A DNA stretch of 64,000 nt from an uncultured Chloroflexota bacterium (GCA_937901745.1 CALGSZ010000156.1:1-64000), one strand, 5' to 3'. Counted from the first letter of the stretch, positions 26,395-35,552 are shown. Notes: a model not told the origin generated them from the letters alone. A program made the numbers and translations.

Positions 26395-28857
26395 ATGGTA
26401 GCGCGCACCGAAACGAAGATGGTGACCGGCAAGATCAATGGCATCGAGGTTACGGTGCCAGCCGGGACCACGATCCTCGAAGCCGCTCGCATGGCCGGCA
26501 TCGAGGTTCCCAATCTGTGCTATCAGCCGCTCCTCCGCCCATGGGGGTCCTGCCGCATCTGCACGGTCCAGATCCTGGGCAAGCGGGGCGGCTTGATCGA
26601 GTCGTGCGCCACGCCATTGGGCGAGGGGATGGAAGTGCTAACGCACTCGGAAGAGTGCATTCAGGCACGGCAGTTCATCCTCCAGATGTATCTCATTGAT
26701 CACGCGCTTGACTGCCCAACCTGCGACAAGTCCGGCGAATGCTACCTGCAGGACAACACCTACCTGCACAACGTCAACGCCAATCCGTATCGCCGGCCGA
26801 AGCTCGCCCAACCCTACAAACACTTCAGCGATCTCATCGACTACAAGTGGGATCGCTGCATTATGTGCAATCGCTGCACCCGCGTCTGCGACGAGATGAT
26901 CGGCGTGACGGCGATCGAGTCCACGTTCCGCAGCATGGAGGCAACGATCAGCCCGGCCTTCGGGCAAGATCTGCGCGACACCACCTGCACCCATTGCGGA
27001 ATGTGCATCGCCGTCTGCCCTGTCGGCGCGCTGACCGACCGCCATTTCGCGCACCACCCGTGGGAGCTGGACTCGACCGAGACGGTCTGCGGCTTCTGCG
27101 ACGTCGGCTGCACGCTGAACATCGAGTCGAACAAGGGGATCGTGCGGCGCACCACGCACCTATGGGAGCGCGGCGTGAACCACGGCTATACCTGCAAGTG
27201 GGGCCGCTGGGGTCATGAGCAGGTGCAGAATCCGGAGCGAATCTTCTACCCCCGCGTCCGCGACGAGAACGGCCGCACGTATGAGGTGACGTGGGACGAC
27301 GCGATCTCGACGGTCGCGGAGACGCTCAAGCACTATCAGGGCGACCAGTTCGCGGCGCTCGCTTCGGCGGACAGCACCAACGAAGAGGTCTACGCGCTGC
27401 AGCAGTTCGTCCGCGCGGTCATGGGCACGAACAACATCGATCGCGCCCTCACCCCGGCGCAGGTCGCGGTCGAGCGCGCCGTCCGCGCCTCGCTCGGCCG
27501 GGACGTCACCAACACGAACAATATGCAGGAGTTCTTCACTGACGTGAAGAGCGCCCTGCTCGTTGGGCCGGATATCGGCAAGACCGAACCGGTGGCCTCC
27601 TACTGGTTCTACAACGCGCGCATCTACCGCGAGATGAAGGTGGTAGTGATCAGCCAGGACGAGTTCCCGCTCTGTCATCGCGGGGATCTCTGGCTGAAGC
27701 CGAATCCCGGCACCACGGCCACCCTCCTCAATGGCATCGCGCGGCAGATTGTCGATCTCGGTCTCGCGGCCGAGGGCGTCTCGAACGATCCGGCCTTCCT
27801 CGCGTGGCGCGAGTCTCTGAGCGCCTACGACGCGGCCACGGTCGAGCGGATCACCGGCATCGACGAGGCGCGGCTGAAGCTGGCCGCGGAGATCTACGCG
27901 ACCGGCGGCGCCGGTATCGGCAATGCCAAGGATGGCGTCTACCCGCCGTCGCTCATCTATCAGACGGTCGCGCACCAGGGCGCCGATGGACTGACCGGCT
28001 ACGGCGCGGACAACACCGCGATCTCCAATGCCGAAGGCGACCCGGCCGAGATCACGATAGCCTGCAACAACCTGGCAATCCTAACTGGCAATATCGGGCG
28101 CGCGGGCGGCGGCGTCGCGGCTCTGCGCGGTCCGGCCAACTACCAGGGCGCGACCGACATGGGCGCGCATCCGGCCTACCTGCCCGGCGGCGCGCCAGTC
28201 GAGGACGCCGAAGCGCGAGCCGTCTTCGAGCAGGCGTGGCTGTCGCGCTGGTCGAGCGGGGCCCTGACGACTCCCGACTTCGCGCCAGTGAAGCAGCTGC
28301 CAGCAAAGACGGGCAAGGGGAACGGCGAGCTTGCGGCGGCCATCGCAAACGGCGAGATCAAGGCCATGATCATCGATGGCTCGATCCGCGGGCGCCACAA
28401 CCATCTCGATCCGGAGCTGGCGGAGCAGCTATCGAAGCTCGAATTCCTCGTCGTCATCGATCAGTACGACTCGCCGTTGGCGTCCCTCGCGCATGTCGTT
28501 CTGCCGAAGGCGATGGCGATCGAGAAGGACGGCACGTTTACCAATCTCGATCGGACGGTGCAGCGTGTCCGCGCGGCCGTGCCGCCGACTGGCGAGGCAC
28601 TCTCCGTGCTGGAAATCGTCAGCCGCCTTGCCCAAGCGATGGGCTACAACCTCTCTTACCCGCATCCGTCGCACGTCATGGCGGAGATCGCTCGACTGGT
28701 GCCGGACTACGCTGGCGTGACATATGCGCGATTGGAGCGTGGTGGGTTGCCGATTCCGGTCGTGTCCTTCGCGGACGCCGGATCGCCGATCCTGACCACC
28801 GGCCCGGACGGCCGGGCAACGCTCTCGCCGAGCTTGCTCGCGACGGCCGCGGATTGA
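26395..28857 (+). CDS. nuoG: NADH dehydrogenase subunit G / formate-dehydrogenase-alpha-like iron-sulfur molybdopterin-fold protein
   Basis: 820 aa. The N-terminal [2Fe-2S] ferredoxin domain has NLCYQPLLRPWGSCRIC. The NuoG His-Cys3 [4Fe-4S] site is DHALDCPTCDKSGEC. A 2x[4Fe-4S] ferredoxin follows (CIMCNRCTRVC; CTHCGMCIAVCPVGA). The molybdopterin-oxidoreductase fold begins at CGFCDVGCTL. The latter half is strikingly FdhA-like (RAVMGTNNIDRA; LTGNIGRAGGGVAALRG; NYQGATDMGA). However, at the position where FdhA carries Sec/Cys followed by His, this protein has Thr353-Pro (codon ACC), so formate oxidation by the normal chemistry is unlikely. ATG 26395 was chosen; ATG 26419 is an alternative. It is followed by a NuoI-like gene, and no other nuo genes are adjacent. 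Confidence 0.87.
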   Translation: MVARTETKMVTGKINGIEVTVPAGTTILEAARMAGIEVPNLCYQPLLRPWGSCRICTVQILGKRGGLIESCATPLGEGMEVLTHSEECIQARQFILQMYLIDHALDCPTCDKSGECYLQDNTYLHNVNANPYRRPKLAQPYKHFSDLIDYKWDRCIMCNRCTRVCDEMIGVTAIESTFRSMEATISPAFGQDLRDTTCTHCGMCIAVCPVGALTDRHFAHHPWELDSTETVCGFCDVGCTLNIESNKGIVRRTTHLWERGVNHGYTCKWGRWGHEQVQNPERIFYPRVRDENGRTYEVTWDDAISTVAETLKHYQGDQFAALASADSTNEEVYALQQFVRAVMGTNNIDRALTPAQVAVERAVRASLGRDVTNTNNMQEFFTDVKSALLVGPDIGKTEPVASYWFYNARIYREMKVVVISQDEFPLCHRGDLWLKPNPGTTATLLNGIARQIVDLGLAAEGVSNDPAFLAWRESLSAYDAATVERITGIDEARLKLAAEIYATGGAGIGNAKDGVYPPSLIYQTVAHQGADGLTGYGADNTAISNAEGDPAEITIACNNLAILTGNIGRAGGGVAALRGPANYQGATDMGAHPAYLPGGAPVEDAEARAVFEQAWLSRWSSGALTTPDFAPVKQLPAKTGKGNGELAAAIANGEIKAMIIDGSIRGRHNHLDPELAEQLSKLEFLVVIDQYDSPLASLAHVVLPKAMAIEKDGTFTNLDRTVQRVRAAVPPTGEALSVLEIVSRLAQAMGYNLSYPHPSHVMAEIARLVPDYAGVTYARLERGGLPIPVVSFADAGSPILTTGPDGRATLSPSLLATAAD

Positions 28858-28914
28858 TCCGGGCGCCCGGACAGCGCATGCGCTGGCTGACACGCCTGGC
28901 AGTGGAGCACGACA

Positions 28915-29388
28915 ATGTTTGATGAAGTCAAGGGCTTTGCCGTCACATTCAAGCGGCTGCTTGCCCCGAAAATCACGATCCAATATCCGGACGAGCGACG
29001 AGACATGGCGCCGCGATTCCGTGGTTTGCCCTCCCTGCGCTCCGATCCGGATACAGGCGAAGCGCTCTGCGTCGCTTGCGGCCTCTGCGCGCGCATCTGC
29101 CCGACCTCCTGCTTGGAGATGCACGTCGTTCCCTCCGAGGAGGGCGACCGTGAGCTTGGTGAGTTCATCCTCCGGGCAGGGCGGTGCATGTTCTGCGGTT
29201 TGTGCGCCCAGGTCTGCCCCGTCGACGCCATCACCATGAGCGGCGAATACGAGTTGTCGGTGCTCGACCGCGACGGGCTGGTCTACACGAAGACCGAATT
29301 GGCGGCGATTGGCGCGCAAACCCCAAGCTGGTGGGAAGCCGGAGCCACGCCCGAATCCGAGCTGGCCGTCAAGACTGAGTCGCCCTAA
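28915..29388 (+). CDS. nuoI: NuoI-like 2x[4Fe-4S] ferredoxin protein
   Basis: 157 aa. Two 4Fe-4S cluster motifs, CVACGLCARICPTSC and CMFCGLCAQVCPVDA, and the NuoI-type N-terminus KGFAVTFKRLLAPKITIQYP with FRGLPSL fit complex I subunit I, which passes electrons between NuoG-side clusters and N2. ATG 28915 has GGAG 7 nt upstream. The C-terminal 40 residues (after VYTKTEL) are variable. It forms a two-gene operon with the NuoG-like gene 57 bp upstream, ended by the terminator at 29424. Confidence 0.88.
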   Translation: MFDEVKGFAVTFKRLLAPKITIQYPDERRDMAPRFRGLPSLRSDPDTGEALCVACGLCARICPTSCLEMHVVPSEEGDRELGEFILRAGRCMFCGLCAQVCPVDAITMSGEYELSVLDRDGLVYTKTELAAIGAQTPSWWEAGATPESELAVKTESP

Positions 29389-29423
29389 TCCGCGGCAGCC
29401 CTTTGAGCGTTATAGCCACCACC

Positions 29424-29460
29424 GCCGCGCCCGCGTCATTGACCGGGCGCGGCATTCATT
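29424..29460 (+). terminator. Intrinsic terminator of the nuoG-nuoI operon
   Basis: A perfect 10-bp stem GCCGCGCCCG (29424-29433) / CGGGCGCGGC (29444-29453) is followed by ATTCATT. A second small dyad, CCTCGGC/GCCGAGG (29463-29487), follows. The remaining part of the 341-bp gap to 29729 holds nothing else I recognise. Confidence 0.75.
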
Positions 29461-29729
29461 TCCCTCGGCTCACGAGTCTTGCCGAGGCAGTCCCCATAAC
29501 TGCCGATTGGGTGGTGACGTCCGCGGCCACGGGTATCCGTCAACTCACCGAGCAGAGTTCCCATCCGTCCCACACGTGCCCGCGCTCATGGACGTGCATC
29601 AGGCGCTGTCGCGTTGATTCAAGGGACGCGGTATCCTGCCCACACGGGCGGCGAGCGACACGATGCTCCATGGCCACCGCGCGCCGCGCTCCTACGCACG
29701 AACCGCGCTGACGGACGAGGAGGCCAACA

Positions 29730-31172
29730 ATGGCACAGCGATATCCCATCTATCTCGCCGGGGAATGGGTCGAATCCGACCAGCCGCTCGAGGTGATCAA
29801 CCCATACAACGGCGAGGTGGTCGGCACCACATTCCTGGCAAGCCGCGAACAGCTCGAGCGGGCGATCACGGCGGCGGAAGAGGTCTTCCCGACCCTTCGG
29901 TCAATGCCCACTTATGACCGTGCGAACCTGCTGAAAGCGCTCGCCGGCAAGCTTCGCAATTGTCGCGACGACATCGCCCGGATGATCGCGCTGGAGGCAG
30001 GCAAGCCGATTCGCGACGCGGAGGTCGAGGCTGACCGGGCGGTCTTCACAATCGAGACCGCGGCAGAGGAGGCGAAGCGGATCGGCGGCGAAGTCATCCC
30101 GCTCGACCTTCTCCCCTCCTCTAAGGGACGCTTCGGGCTCGTTCGCCGGTTCCCGATCGGGCCAATCGCGGGCATCTCGCCGTTCAATTTCCCGCTCAAC
30201 CTCGCGCTCCACAAGCTGGCGCCTGCCATCGCTGCCGGCAACCCAATCGTCCTCAAGCCACCCTCCAAAGACCCGCTCGTGATGCTGATGGTGGCCCGCT
30301 TGCTCGACGAAATTGATCTACCCAAGGGCGCGGTAAGCATCCTGCCGATGAGCCGAGAAGTCGGCGACGCCATGGTCGAGGACGACCGCTTCAAGCTCCT
30401 CTCCTTCACCGGTTCGCCCGACGTCGGCTGGAAGATGAAGCAGCGCGCGGGGATGAAGAAGGTCGTCCTCGAGCTCGGCGGGAACGCGGGCGTGATCGTC
30501 GATGAGGATTCCGATCTCGCGTTCGCGGCGCAACGCGTCCGGGTGGGCGCTTTTGCCTATGCCGGCCAGGTTTGCATCTCCGTGCAGCGCGTCTTCATTC
30601 ACGAGAGCGTCTATGAACAATTCAAGGAACTCTTGATTGCCGAGACGCAGAAGATCAAGATGGGCGACCCGCTCGACCGCGCGACCGACCTCGGCCCGAT
30701 GATCGACGATAAGGCGGCGCAGCGCAGCCAGAGTTGGATCGAAGACGCGGTCAAAGCGGGAGCGCGGGTGTTGACCGGTGGCAAGGCGGAGGGCCGGTTC
30801 CTGCAGCCGACGATCATCGAAAACGCGCCGAAGGATGCCTTCGTCTGCTCCCGCGAGGCATTCGCGCCACTGGTCACGATCTTCCCGGTGAAGAGCTTCG
30901 CCGAGGCCGTCGAAGAGGTGAACAACTCGGTTTATGGACTGCAGGCCGGCGTGTTCACGAACAATCTCGAGCGCGCGCTTTATGCCTTCGAGAACATCGA
31001 GGCCGGCGGCGTCATCATGAACGACATCCCAACCTACCGGATCGACCACATGCCGTACGGTGGCGTCAAGGCGTCTGGGTTGAGCCGGGAAGGCATCCGC
31101 TACGCCATTGAAGACATGACGGAGATGCGCTTGCTGGTCATCAACCGGCTGGAGAGTCAGACCGTCCGATAA
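29730..31172 (+). CDS. NAD(P)-dependent aldehyde dehydrogenase
   Basis: 480 aa ALDH-superfamily enzyme. Conserved blocks are the N-terminal GEWVESDQPLEVINPY, FPIGPIAGISPFNFPLN (coenzyme site), AGNPIVLKPPSKDP, LLSFTGSPDVGWKMK, the general base in VLELGGNAGVIV (near residue 255) and the catalytic Cys in AYAGQVCISVQR (near 287). VICSREAFAPL-type and PYGGVKASGLSREG segments follow. The overall pattern suggests a lactaldehyde/glyceraldehyde-3-phosphate dehydrogenase-type ALDH, but the substrate is not assignable. ATG 29730 has AGGAGG at a good distance. Confidence 0.92.
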   Translation: MAQRYPIYLAGEWVESDQPLEVINPYNGEVVGTTFLASREQLERAITAAEEVFPTLRSMPTYDRANLLKALAGKLRNCRDDIARMIALEAGKPIRDAEVEADRAVFTIETAAEEAKRIGGEVIPLDLLPSSKGRFGLVRRFPIGPIAGISPFNFPLNLALHKLAPAIAAGNPIVLKPPSKDPLVMLMVARLLDEIDLPKGAVSILPMSREVGDAMVEDDRFKLLSFTGSPDVGWKMKQRAGMKKVVLELGGNAGVIVDEDSDLAFAAQRVRVGAFAYAGQVCISVQRVFIHESVYEQFKELLIAETQKIKMGDPLDRATDLGPMIDDKAAQRSQSWIEDAVKAGARVLTGGKAEGRFLQPTIIENAPKDAFVCSREAFAPLVTIFPVKSFAEAVEEVNNSVYGLQAGVFTNNLERALYAFENIEAGGVIMNDIPTYRIDHMPYGGVKASGLSREGIRYAIEDMTEMRLLVINRLESQTVR

Positions 31173-31302
31173 CGACGCTTTCCGCGGGCTGGCCCGCGCG
31201 CCATCTACAGGTGGCGGTCCGAGGAGCACCGCCGTGGGATCGGCGTACGCCGCGTGGCGCTCATTACTGCGACGATTCCGTACTGACGGCGGACGAAGTG
31301 CC

Positions 31303-31315
31303 TTAGCGCCGCTAA
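31303..31315. promoter_or_regulatory. Palindromic candidate operator upstream of the LuxR/NB-ARC gene
   Basis: TTAGCG-C-CGCTAA is a perfect 13-nt dyad located 14 bp before the putative -35 of the regulator gene. It may be an autoregulatory site. It is short enough that chance is possible. Confidence 0.3.
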
Positions 31316-31328
31316 GAGTCCGTAATAG

Positions 31329-31357
31329 TTGACGAACCGTCGGTCGGGTCCCATGAT
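31329..31357 (+). promoter_or_regulatory. Putative promoter of the LuxR/NB-ARC regulator
   Basis: TTGACG (31329-31334), a 17-nt spacer and CATGAT (31352-31357) lie 37 nt upstream of the chosen ATG. Confidence 0.45.
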
Positions 31358-31394
31358 AGGGTCAGGCACGCCGATATCATCATGGAGCCCGCCG

Positions 31395-33806
31395 ATGGCC
31401 GACCCGACGCGCGCGGGCCCGACCAGCCGCGATCCTCCATCACTCCTGCCGGTTCGGGCACGGGATCGCCTGAGTACGCCACTCCCGGTTCCGCTCACGT
31501 CCTTCGTCGGGCGGGAGCGCGAGATCGCTGCCTTAGTGTCCCGGCTGCGCGACTCGGGTTCAGCTTCTGGACCCCGCCTGATCACCCTGACGGGCCCTGG
31601 TGGTGTCGGCAAGACTCGGCTCGCCCTTGCGGTCGCCGAGGAGCTTGAGCCCGACTTCCCCGAAGGGGTCACCCTTGTCCGCCTCGCGACCGTTGCCGAC
31701 CCGGCCCACGTCCTCCCGACGATCGCTCAGGCGTTAGCCGTGCGAGACGCGGGCGACCGGCCGCTCGTCGAGCGCCTCGGCATGCTGCTTGGCAATCGGC
31801 GGGTGTTGATCGTTCTCGACCACCTGGAGCACTTGACAGATGCCGCTCCCGACCTAGCCGAGCTGCTGGCAATCTGTCCGGGTCTCACGGTTCTGGCCAC
31901 CAGTCGCGTCGTCCTCCGAATCTCCGGCGAGCAGGTCTTCCCGGTGCCACCACTTCCGCTCCCCGAGACAGGCAATCCTTCGGAGCCGAGCGACCTGGGG
32001 AAGCAAGAGGCGGTGGCGCTCTTCGTCCAGCGTGCGCAGGCCGCCGATCCGGAGTTCGCCCTCACCGCCGAGAACGCGGCGATCATCGCTGATATCGTCT
32101 GTCACCTCGACGGGCTGCCACTGGCCATCGAACTGGCCGCCGCTCGGGTCCGAAGTCTGACGCCGGCTGCTCTCCAGGCCCGCCTTTCAGACCGTCTGCA
32201 CTTGCTCACCGGCGGACCGCGCGACCTGCCCGACCGGCAGCGGACGATGCGTGACGCGCTCGCCTGGAGCTACGACCTGCTCAGCCCCGAGGAAAAAGCC
32301 TGCTTCCGGCGGTTGGCCGTCTTTGCCGGTGGTTTCGCATTGACGGCCGCGGAGGCGGTAGTTGGCGAAGGGCGCCAGACAAACGTTCTCGATCTTCTCG
32401 GCTCGCTTGTCGATCAGAGCCTGTTGCGCCGGCGGCCTGATGCGACGGGCGAGCCTCGCTACCTGATGCTGGAGACAATCAGGCAGTACGGTCTGGAGCA
32501 ATTGGCGCTCAGCGGCGAGGAGGACGAGACCCGGCAGCGGCATTCCGATTATTTCTACGCGGTTGTCGAAGCGGTGACGCCGACGCCTCGCTGGCCGGCT
32601 ACGGCCGCGCGAACGCGCCTGATCGACATCGAGCGGGACAACCTTCGCGCTGTCTTGGCCTGGCTCGACCAGGTGGGAGACCACGAGCGGTACCTTCGCT
32701 TCGCCACGCGGCTTTTTCCGCTTTGGTACACGCTCGGGAACGTCGACGAAGGTCGCCGCTGGCTGGAGCGCGGCGCTTCGCGCGAGAAGGCGGTTCCGGA
32801 CGCCCTTCGCGGGCTGGCACTGGGTCATGCCGGAGTACTGGCCCGGATGCAAGGCGATGTGAAGCGCGCACACCAGCTCCTCGAGGAGTGTCTGTCGCTC
32901 ATCCAATCGGTCGACAATCCGTCGCTCAACGACCGTCTGGACGAGGCAATGATGTTGCGCGCGTTCGGGACGGTCCTGATGTGCGACGGCAAATACGAGG
33001 AGGCAGAGCGTTACTTCGGCGAGTCGCTGACGAGGTTTAGCAACCTCCAGAACGATGCCAACATGGCATATTCGCACCACATGCTCGGCTTGGCAGCCTA
33101 CGCTCGGGGGGATTTGCCACGAGCATGGACAGAGTGTGAAGCCGCCGTGGCACTCGCGCGGAAAGCGGATAGCGCGTTCTTCGCCGCGCACGGTCTCTCG
33201 TGCCTCGGACTCGTGGCCTGCGCGCGTGGCGAGTTCTCCGTGGCGGCCAGAGCGCTCTCGGAGGCGTTTGCGCAGGGACCGGCCGGCGAGGACCTTGTGG
33301 GATCACAGATTCGCCTGGCGATCGTCGCAATTCTCGCGGGCAGACTTGGCGCAAGGGAAAAGGCAATCCGGCTCCACGGAGCCGCGGACACCCTGGCGAT
33401 TCGACTGGGAACGCCGTTCCAATTGCCATTGCGAATCGACTACGAACGCGCCCGGGCCAAGGCTCAGGCCTCGCTCAACGAAGATCGCCTTGCCTTGGCT
33501 TGGGCGGCAGGACAAGCCTTGTCGCTCGAGTCTGCGGTTGCCGAAGCTGAGGAGTTTCTCGCCTCCGTTGGAACTTCCACGGTGGCCGCTACATCGACAC
33601 GGTCCCAGGAAGCAAATGTCTTGACACCCCGAGAGGTGGAAGTGCTGCGCCTCGTCGCCGAGGGCCACTCGGACCGAAAGATCGCCGAAGCACTCTTCGT
33701 CGGCCCCGCCACCGTGCGTACGCACCTTGCCAACATTTTTGGCAAGCTGGAAGTTAGCTCGCGCACGGCCGCGGTCGCCGCCGCTCGACGTCACGGCATC
33801 CTCTGA
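31395..33806 (+). CDS. Large LuxR-family transcriptional regulator with NB-ARC/AAA ATPase and TPR-like region
   Basis: 803 aa, STAND-type signal-transduction ATPase regulator. Walker A is LTGPGGVGKTRL near residue 75, Walker B is RVLIVLDHLEHL near 140, and the sensor/GLPL-type motif is HLDGLPLAIELAAARV near 240. A long helical repeat region resembling TPRs spans about 370-690 (GRRWLERGASREKAVPDALR; MLGLAAYARGDL). The C-terminal LuxR HTH is LTPREVEVLRLVAEGHSDRK with VRTHLANIFGKLEV. I chose ATG 31395 (GGAG at 7 nt) because the frame start at 31329 coincides with the -35. The vanadium-haloperoxidase-like gene follows 205 bp downstream in the same orientation and is the obvious candidate target. 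Confidence 0.92.
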   Translation: MADPTRAGPTSRDPPSLLPVRARDRLSTPLPVPLTSFVGREREIAALVSRLRDSGSASGPRLITLTGPGGVGKTRLALAVAEELEPDFPEGVTLVRLATVADPAHVLPTIAQALAVRDAGDRPLVERLGMLLGNRRVLIVLDHLEHLTDAAPDLAELLAICPGLTVLATSRVVLRISGEQVFPVPPLPLPETGNPSEPSDLGKQEAVALFVQRAQAADPEFALTAENAAIIADIVCHLDGLPLAIELAAARVRSLTPAALQARLSDRLHLLTGGPRDLPDRQRTMRDALAWSYDLLSPEEKACFRRLAVFAGGFALTAAEAVVGEGRQTNVLDLLGSLVDQSLLRRRPDATGEPRYLMLETIRQYGLEQLALSGEEDETRQRHSDYFYAVVEAVTPTPRWPATAARTRLIDIERDNLRAVLAWLDQVGDHERYLRFATRLFPLWYTLGNVDEGRRWLERGASREKAVPDALRGLALGHAGVLARMQGDVKRAHQLLEECLSLIQSVDNPSLNDRLDEAMMLRAFGTVLMCDGKYEEAERYFGESLTRFSNLQNDANMAYSHHMLGLAAYARGDLPRAWTECEAAVALARKADSAFFAAHGLSCLGLVACARGEFSVAARALSEAFAQGPAGEDLVGSQIRLAIVAILAGRLGAREKAIRLHGAADTLAIRLGTPFQLPLRIDYERARAKAQASLNEDRLALAWAAGQALSLESAVAEAEEFLASVGTSTVAATSTRSQEANVLTPREVEVLRLVAEGHSDRKIAEALFVGPATVRTHLANIFGKLEVSSRTAAVAAARRHGIL

Positions 33807-33881
33807 TTGAATTCGCGTCTGATCCCGCGAACCGACCTCCCACTTTTCGTTTAGTCCCCGCGCCGTCCTCTTGCCATTGGA

Positions 33882-33899
33882 ATCCACGTTTCCGTGGAT
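33882..33899. promoter_or_regulatory. Inverted repeat upstream of the haloperoxidase-like gene
   Basis: A perfect dyad ATCCACG-TTTC-CGTGGAT lies about 113 bp before the next start codon. It has no T-run, so it is more likely a protein-binding site than a terminator. LuxR-type dimeric operators have this general form. Confidence 0.35.
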
Positions 33900-34011
33900 G
33901 CGTCGCCCTGACCCGCGAACGTAGGCTCGTGCCGTGTCTGCCACGTGGCACGTCCATAGCCCGTCATTCAAGAGTCGCCCGGTTCGTTGAAGGAAGAAGG
34001 GGATCTTCACC

Positions 34012-35469
34012 ATGACCTCGACCAACGACAAGCGCACCACCAAGCTCCCGACTGGTCCCGTCTCTCGGCGTCGCGCCTTGCTTGGTCTGGGTGGAGCCGG
34101 GGTCGCCACTGCCCTAGCGGTCACCAGCAGCGGCCGTGCCAGTGCCAACCAGGAGGCGTCCGTCGCCGGTGGCGCGCCGATCGAGCCGAACGCCGGGTCC
34201 TGGAAGACCTGGGTGCTGACCTCTGGCGACCAGTTCAGGCTTCCCGCGCCGAACGAGGCGACGACCGAGTCTGAGCTGGATGAGCTGGAAGAGTTGGCAT
34301 CTGGGCGGGATGCCATGGCGCTCGACCAAATCGCCTTCTGGGGCTGCGGCGCTCCGAGCTACCGTTGGAACCAGATAGCGGTTCAACACTTGCTGGAAAA
34401 AGGCGTCCCGGTGGTGCGCGCCGCCCGCGCCCTCGCTCTTCTCAACGTCGCCGTTTACGATGCGACGATCGCCGCCTGGGACTCCAAGTACGCTCACAAT
34501 CGGCCAAGGCCAGCGGCAGCGCGATCTACGCTCATGACCGCGGCGGCGACGCCGAACAGTCCTGCATACCCCTCCGAGCACGCCGTGACGGCCGCGGCGG
34601 CGGCAGGCGTGCTGAGCTACCTCTTCCCGGACGATGCCAGCACATTCACCACACTGGCCGAAGAAGCCGGCCGCTCCCGTTTGGTGGCCGGTACCGACTA
34701 TCCCAGCGACGTAGAGGCGGGGATGGAATTGGGGCGCAAGGTGGCGGAAATGGTGATCGACCGCGCGAGTACTGACGGTTCCGACGCCCAGTGGACAGGC
34801 AGTGCGCCAGTCGAGCCGGGCAAGTGGTTCTCGGTGAGGCCATTCGAGCCGATGGCTGGCACCTGGCAGACGTGGGTACTAACGACGGCCGATCAATTCA
34901 GGCCCGGCCCACCGCCCGCGCCCGATTCCGAGCAAATGGCGAAGGAGCTGGCCGAAATCAAGACTTTCGAGCGCACCCCCCTGACCAATTTGACCGCTGC
35001 CTATTGGGAGTATTACGGTGGGCGCGCATCCTACGAGCTCTATTCGAATGAGATTGGCCTCAAGCTCTTCGAGTACGGGCTTGAAGTCAATCCGCCGCGA
35101 GCGGCGCGCGCCTACGCCCTCACGCAGGTCGCCCTCTACGACTTGGTCGTGGCCACTTGGGACGCCAAGTACACCTACTGGGCCATTCGACCGTTCCAAC
35201 TCGACCCGACGGTGACAACCGTCTTCCCCACGCCGAACCACCCCAGCTACCCGGCCGCCCACGCGAGCATCGCCGGCGCTATGGAGACCGTGCTCGGCGC
35301 GCTCTTCCCGCGCGACACGGAGCACTTCACGCATTTGGCTGAAGACGAAAGCTGGTCGCGCCTCTGGGCCGGCATCCACTTCCGCTCGGATATCGAGGCC
35401 GGGCGCACCCTCGGACGCAACGTCGGCCAGGCGGTCCTTGATTGGGCCAAGTCAGACGGCGCGGATTGA
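34012..35469 (+). CDS. Tat-exported tandem vanadium-haloperoxidase / PAP2-like protein
   Basis: 485 aa. The twin-arginine signal is PVSRRRALLGLGGAGVATA ending near GRASA, so it is exported folded. Two homologous PAP2/vanadate-binding domains follow, about residues 55-265 and 275-485; both begin with a GSWKTWVLTS/GTWQTWVLTT-type segment. Domain 2 has the full vanadate/phosphate motif set: KYTYWAIRP, PSYPAAHAS and SRLWAGIHFRSD with catalytic His456. Domain 1 keeps KYAHNRPRP and PSEHA, but its last motif is SRLVAGTDYPSD, with Asp229 where the catalytic His should be. It is therefore a duplication with one apparently inactive half. It could be a haloperoxidase or an acid phosphatase. It lies downstream of the LuxR/NB-ARC regulator. 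Confidence 0.86.
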   Translation: MTSTNDKRTTKLPTGPVSRRRALLGLGGAGVATALAVTSSGRASANQEASVAGGAPIEPNAGSWKTWVLTSGDQFRLPAPNEATTESELDELEELASGRDAMALDQIAFWGCGAPSYRWNQIAVQHLLEKGVPVVRAARALALLNVAVYDATIAAWDSKYAHNRPRPAAARSTLMTAAATPNSPAYPSEHAVTAAAAAGVLSYLFPDDASTFTTLAEEAGRSRLVAGTDYPSDVEAGMELGRKVAEMVIDRASTDGSDAQWTGSAPVEPGKWFSVRPFEPMAGTWQTWVLTTADQFRPGPPPAPDSEQMAKELAEIKTFERTPLTNLTAAYWEYYGGRASYELYSNEIGLKLFEYGLEVNPPRAARAYALTQVALYDLVVATWDAKYTYWAIRPFQLDPTVTTVFPTPNHPSYPAAHASIAGAMETVLGALFPRDTEHFTHLAEDESWSRLWAGIHFRSDIEAGRTLGRNVGQAVLDWAKSDGAD

Positions 35470-35493
35470 CGGGAGCGAGAAAGGACCAAATAC

Positions 35494-35523
35494 GTGACGG
35501 GGGCCTATCACCGCCCCCGTCAC
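35494..35523. terminator. Bidirectional intrinsic terminator
   Basis: A perfect 11-bp stem GTGACGGGGGC / GCCCCCGTCAC with an 8-nt loop sits between the convergent haloperoxidase and nfo genes. The plus exit is ACCTTTACC and the minus exit is GTATTTGG. Confidence 0.8.
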
Positions 35524-35552
35524 ACCTTTACCCGTCTTGATTCTCCCGAACG

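Noticed and set aside
27451..27453. Possible selenocysteine codon in the FdhA-like protein
   Set aside because: The codon is ACC (Thr), not TGA, and the following His is also absent, so this is not a selenoprotein site.
29403..29711. Short ORFs between nuoI and the aldehyde dehydrogenase
   Set aside because: They read through the terminator hairpin at 29424-29453, have erratic composition and no ribosome-binding site.
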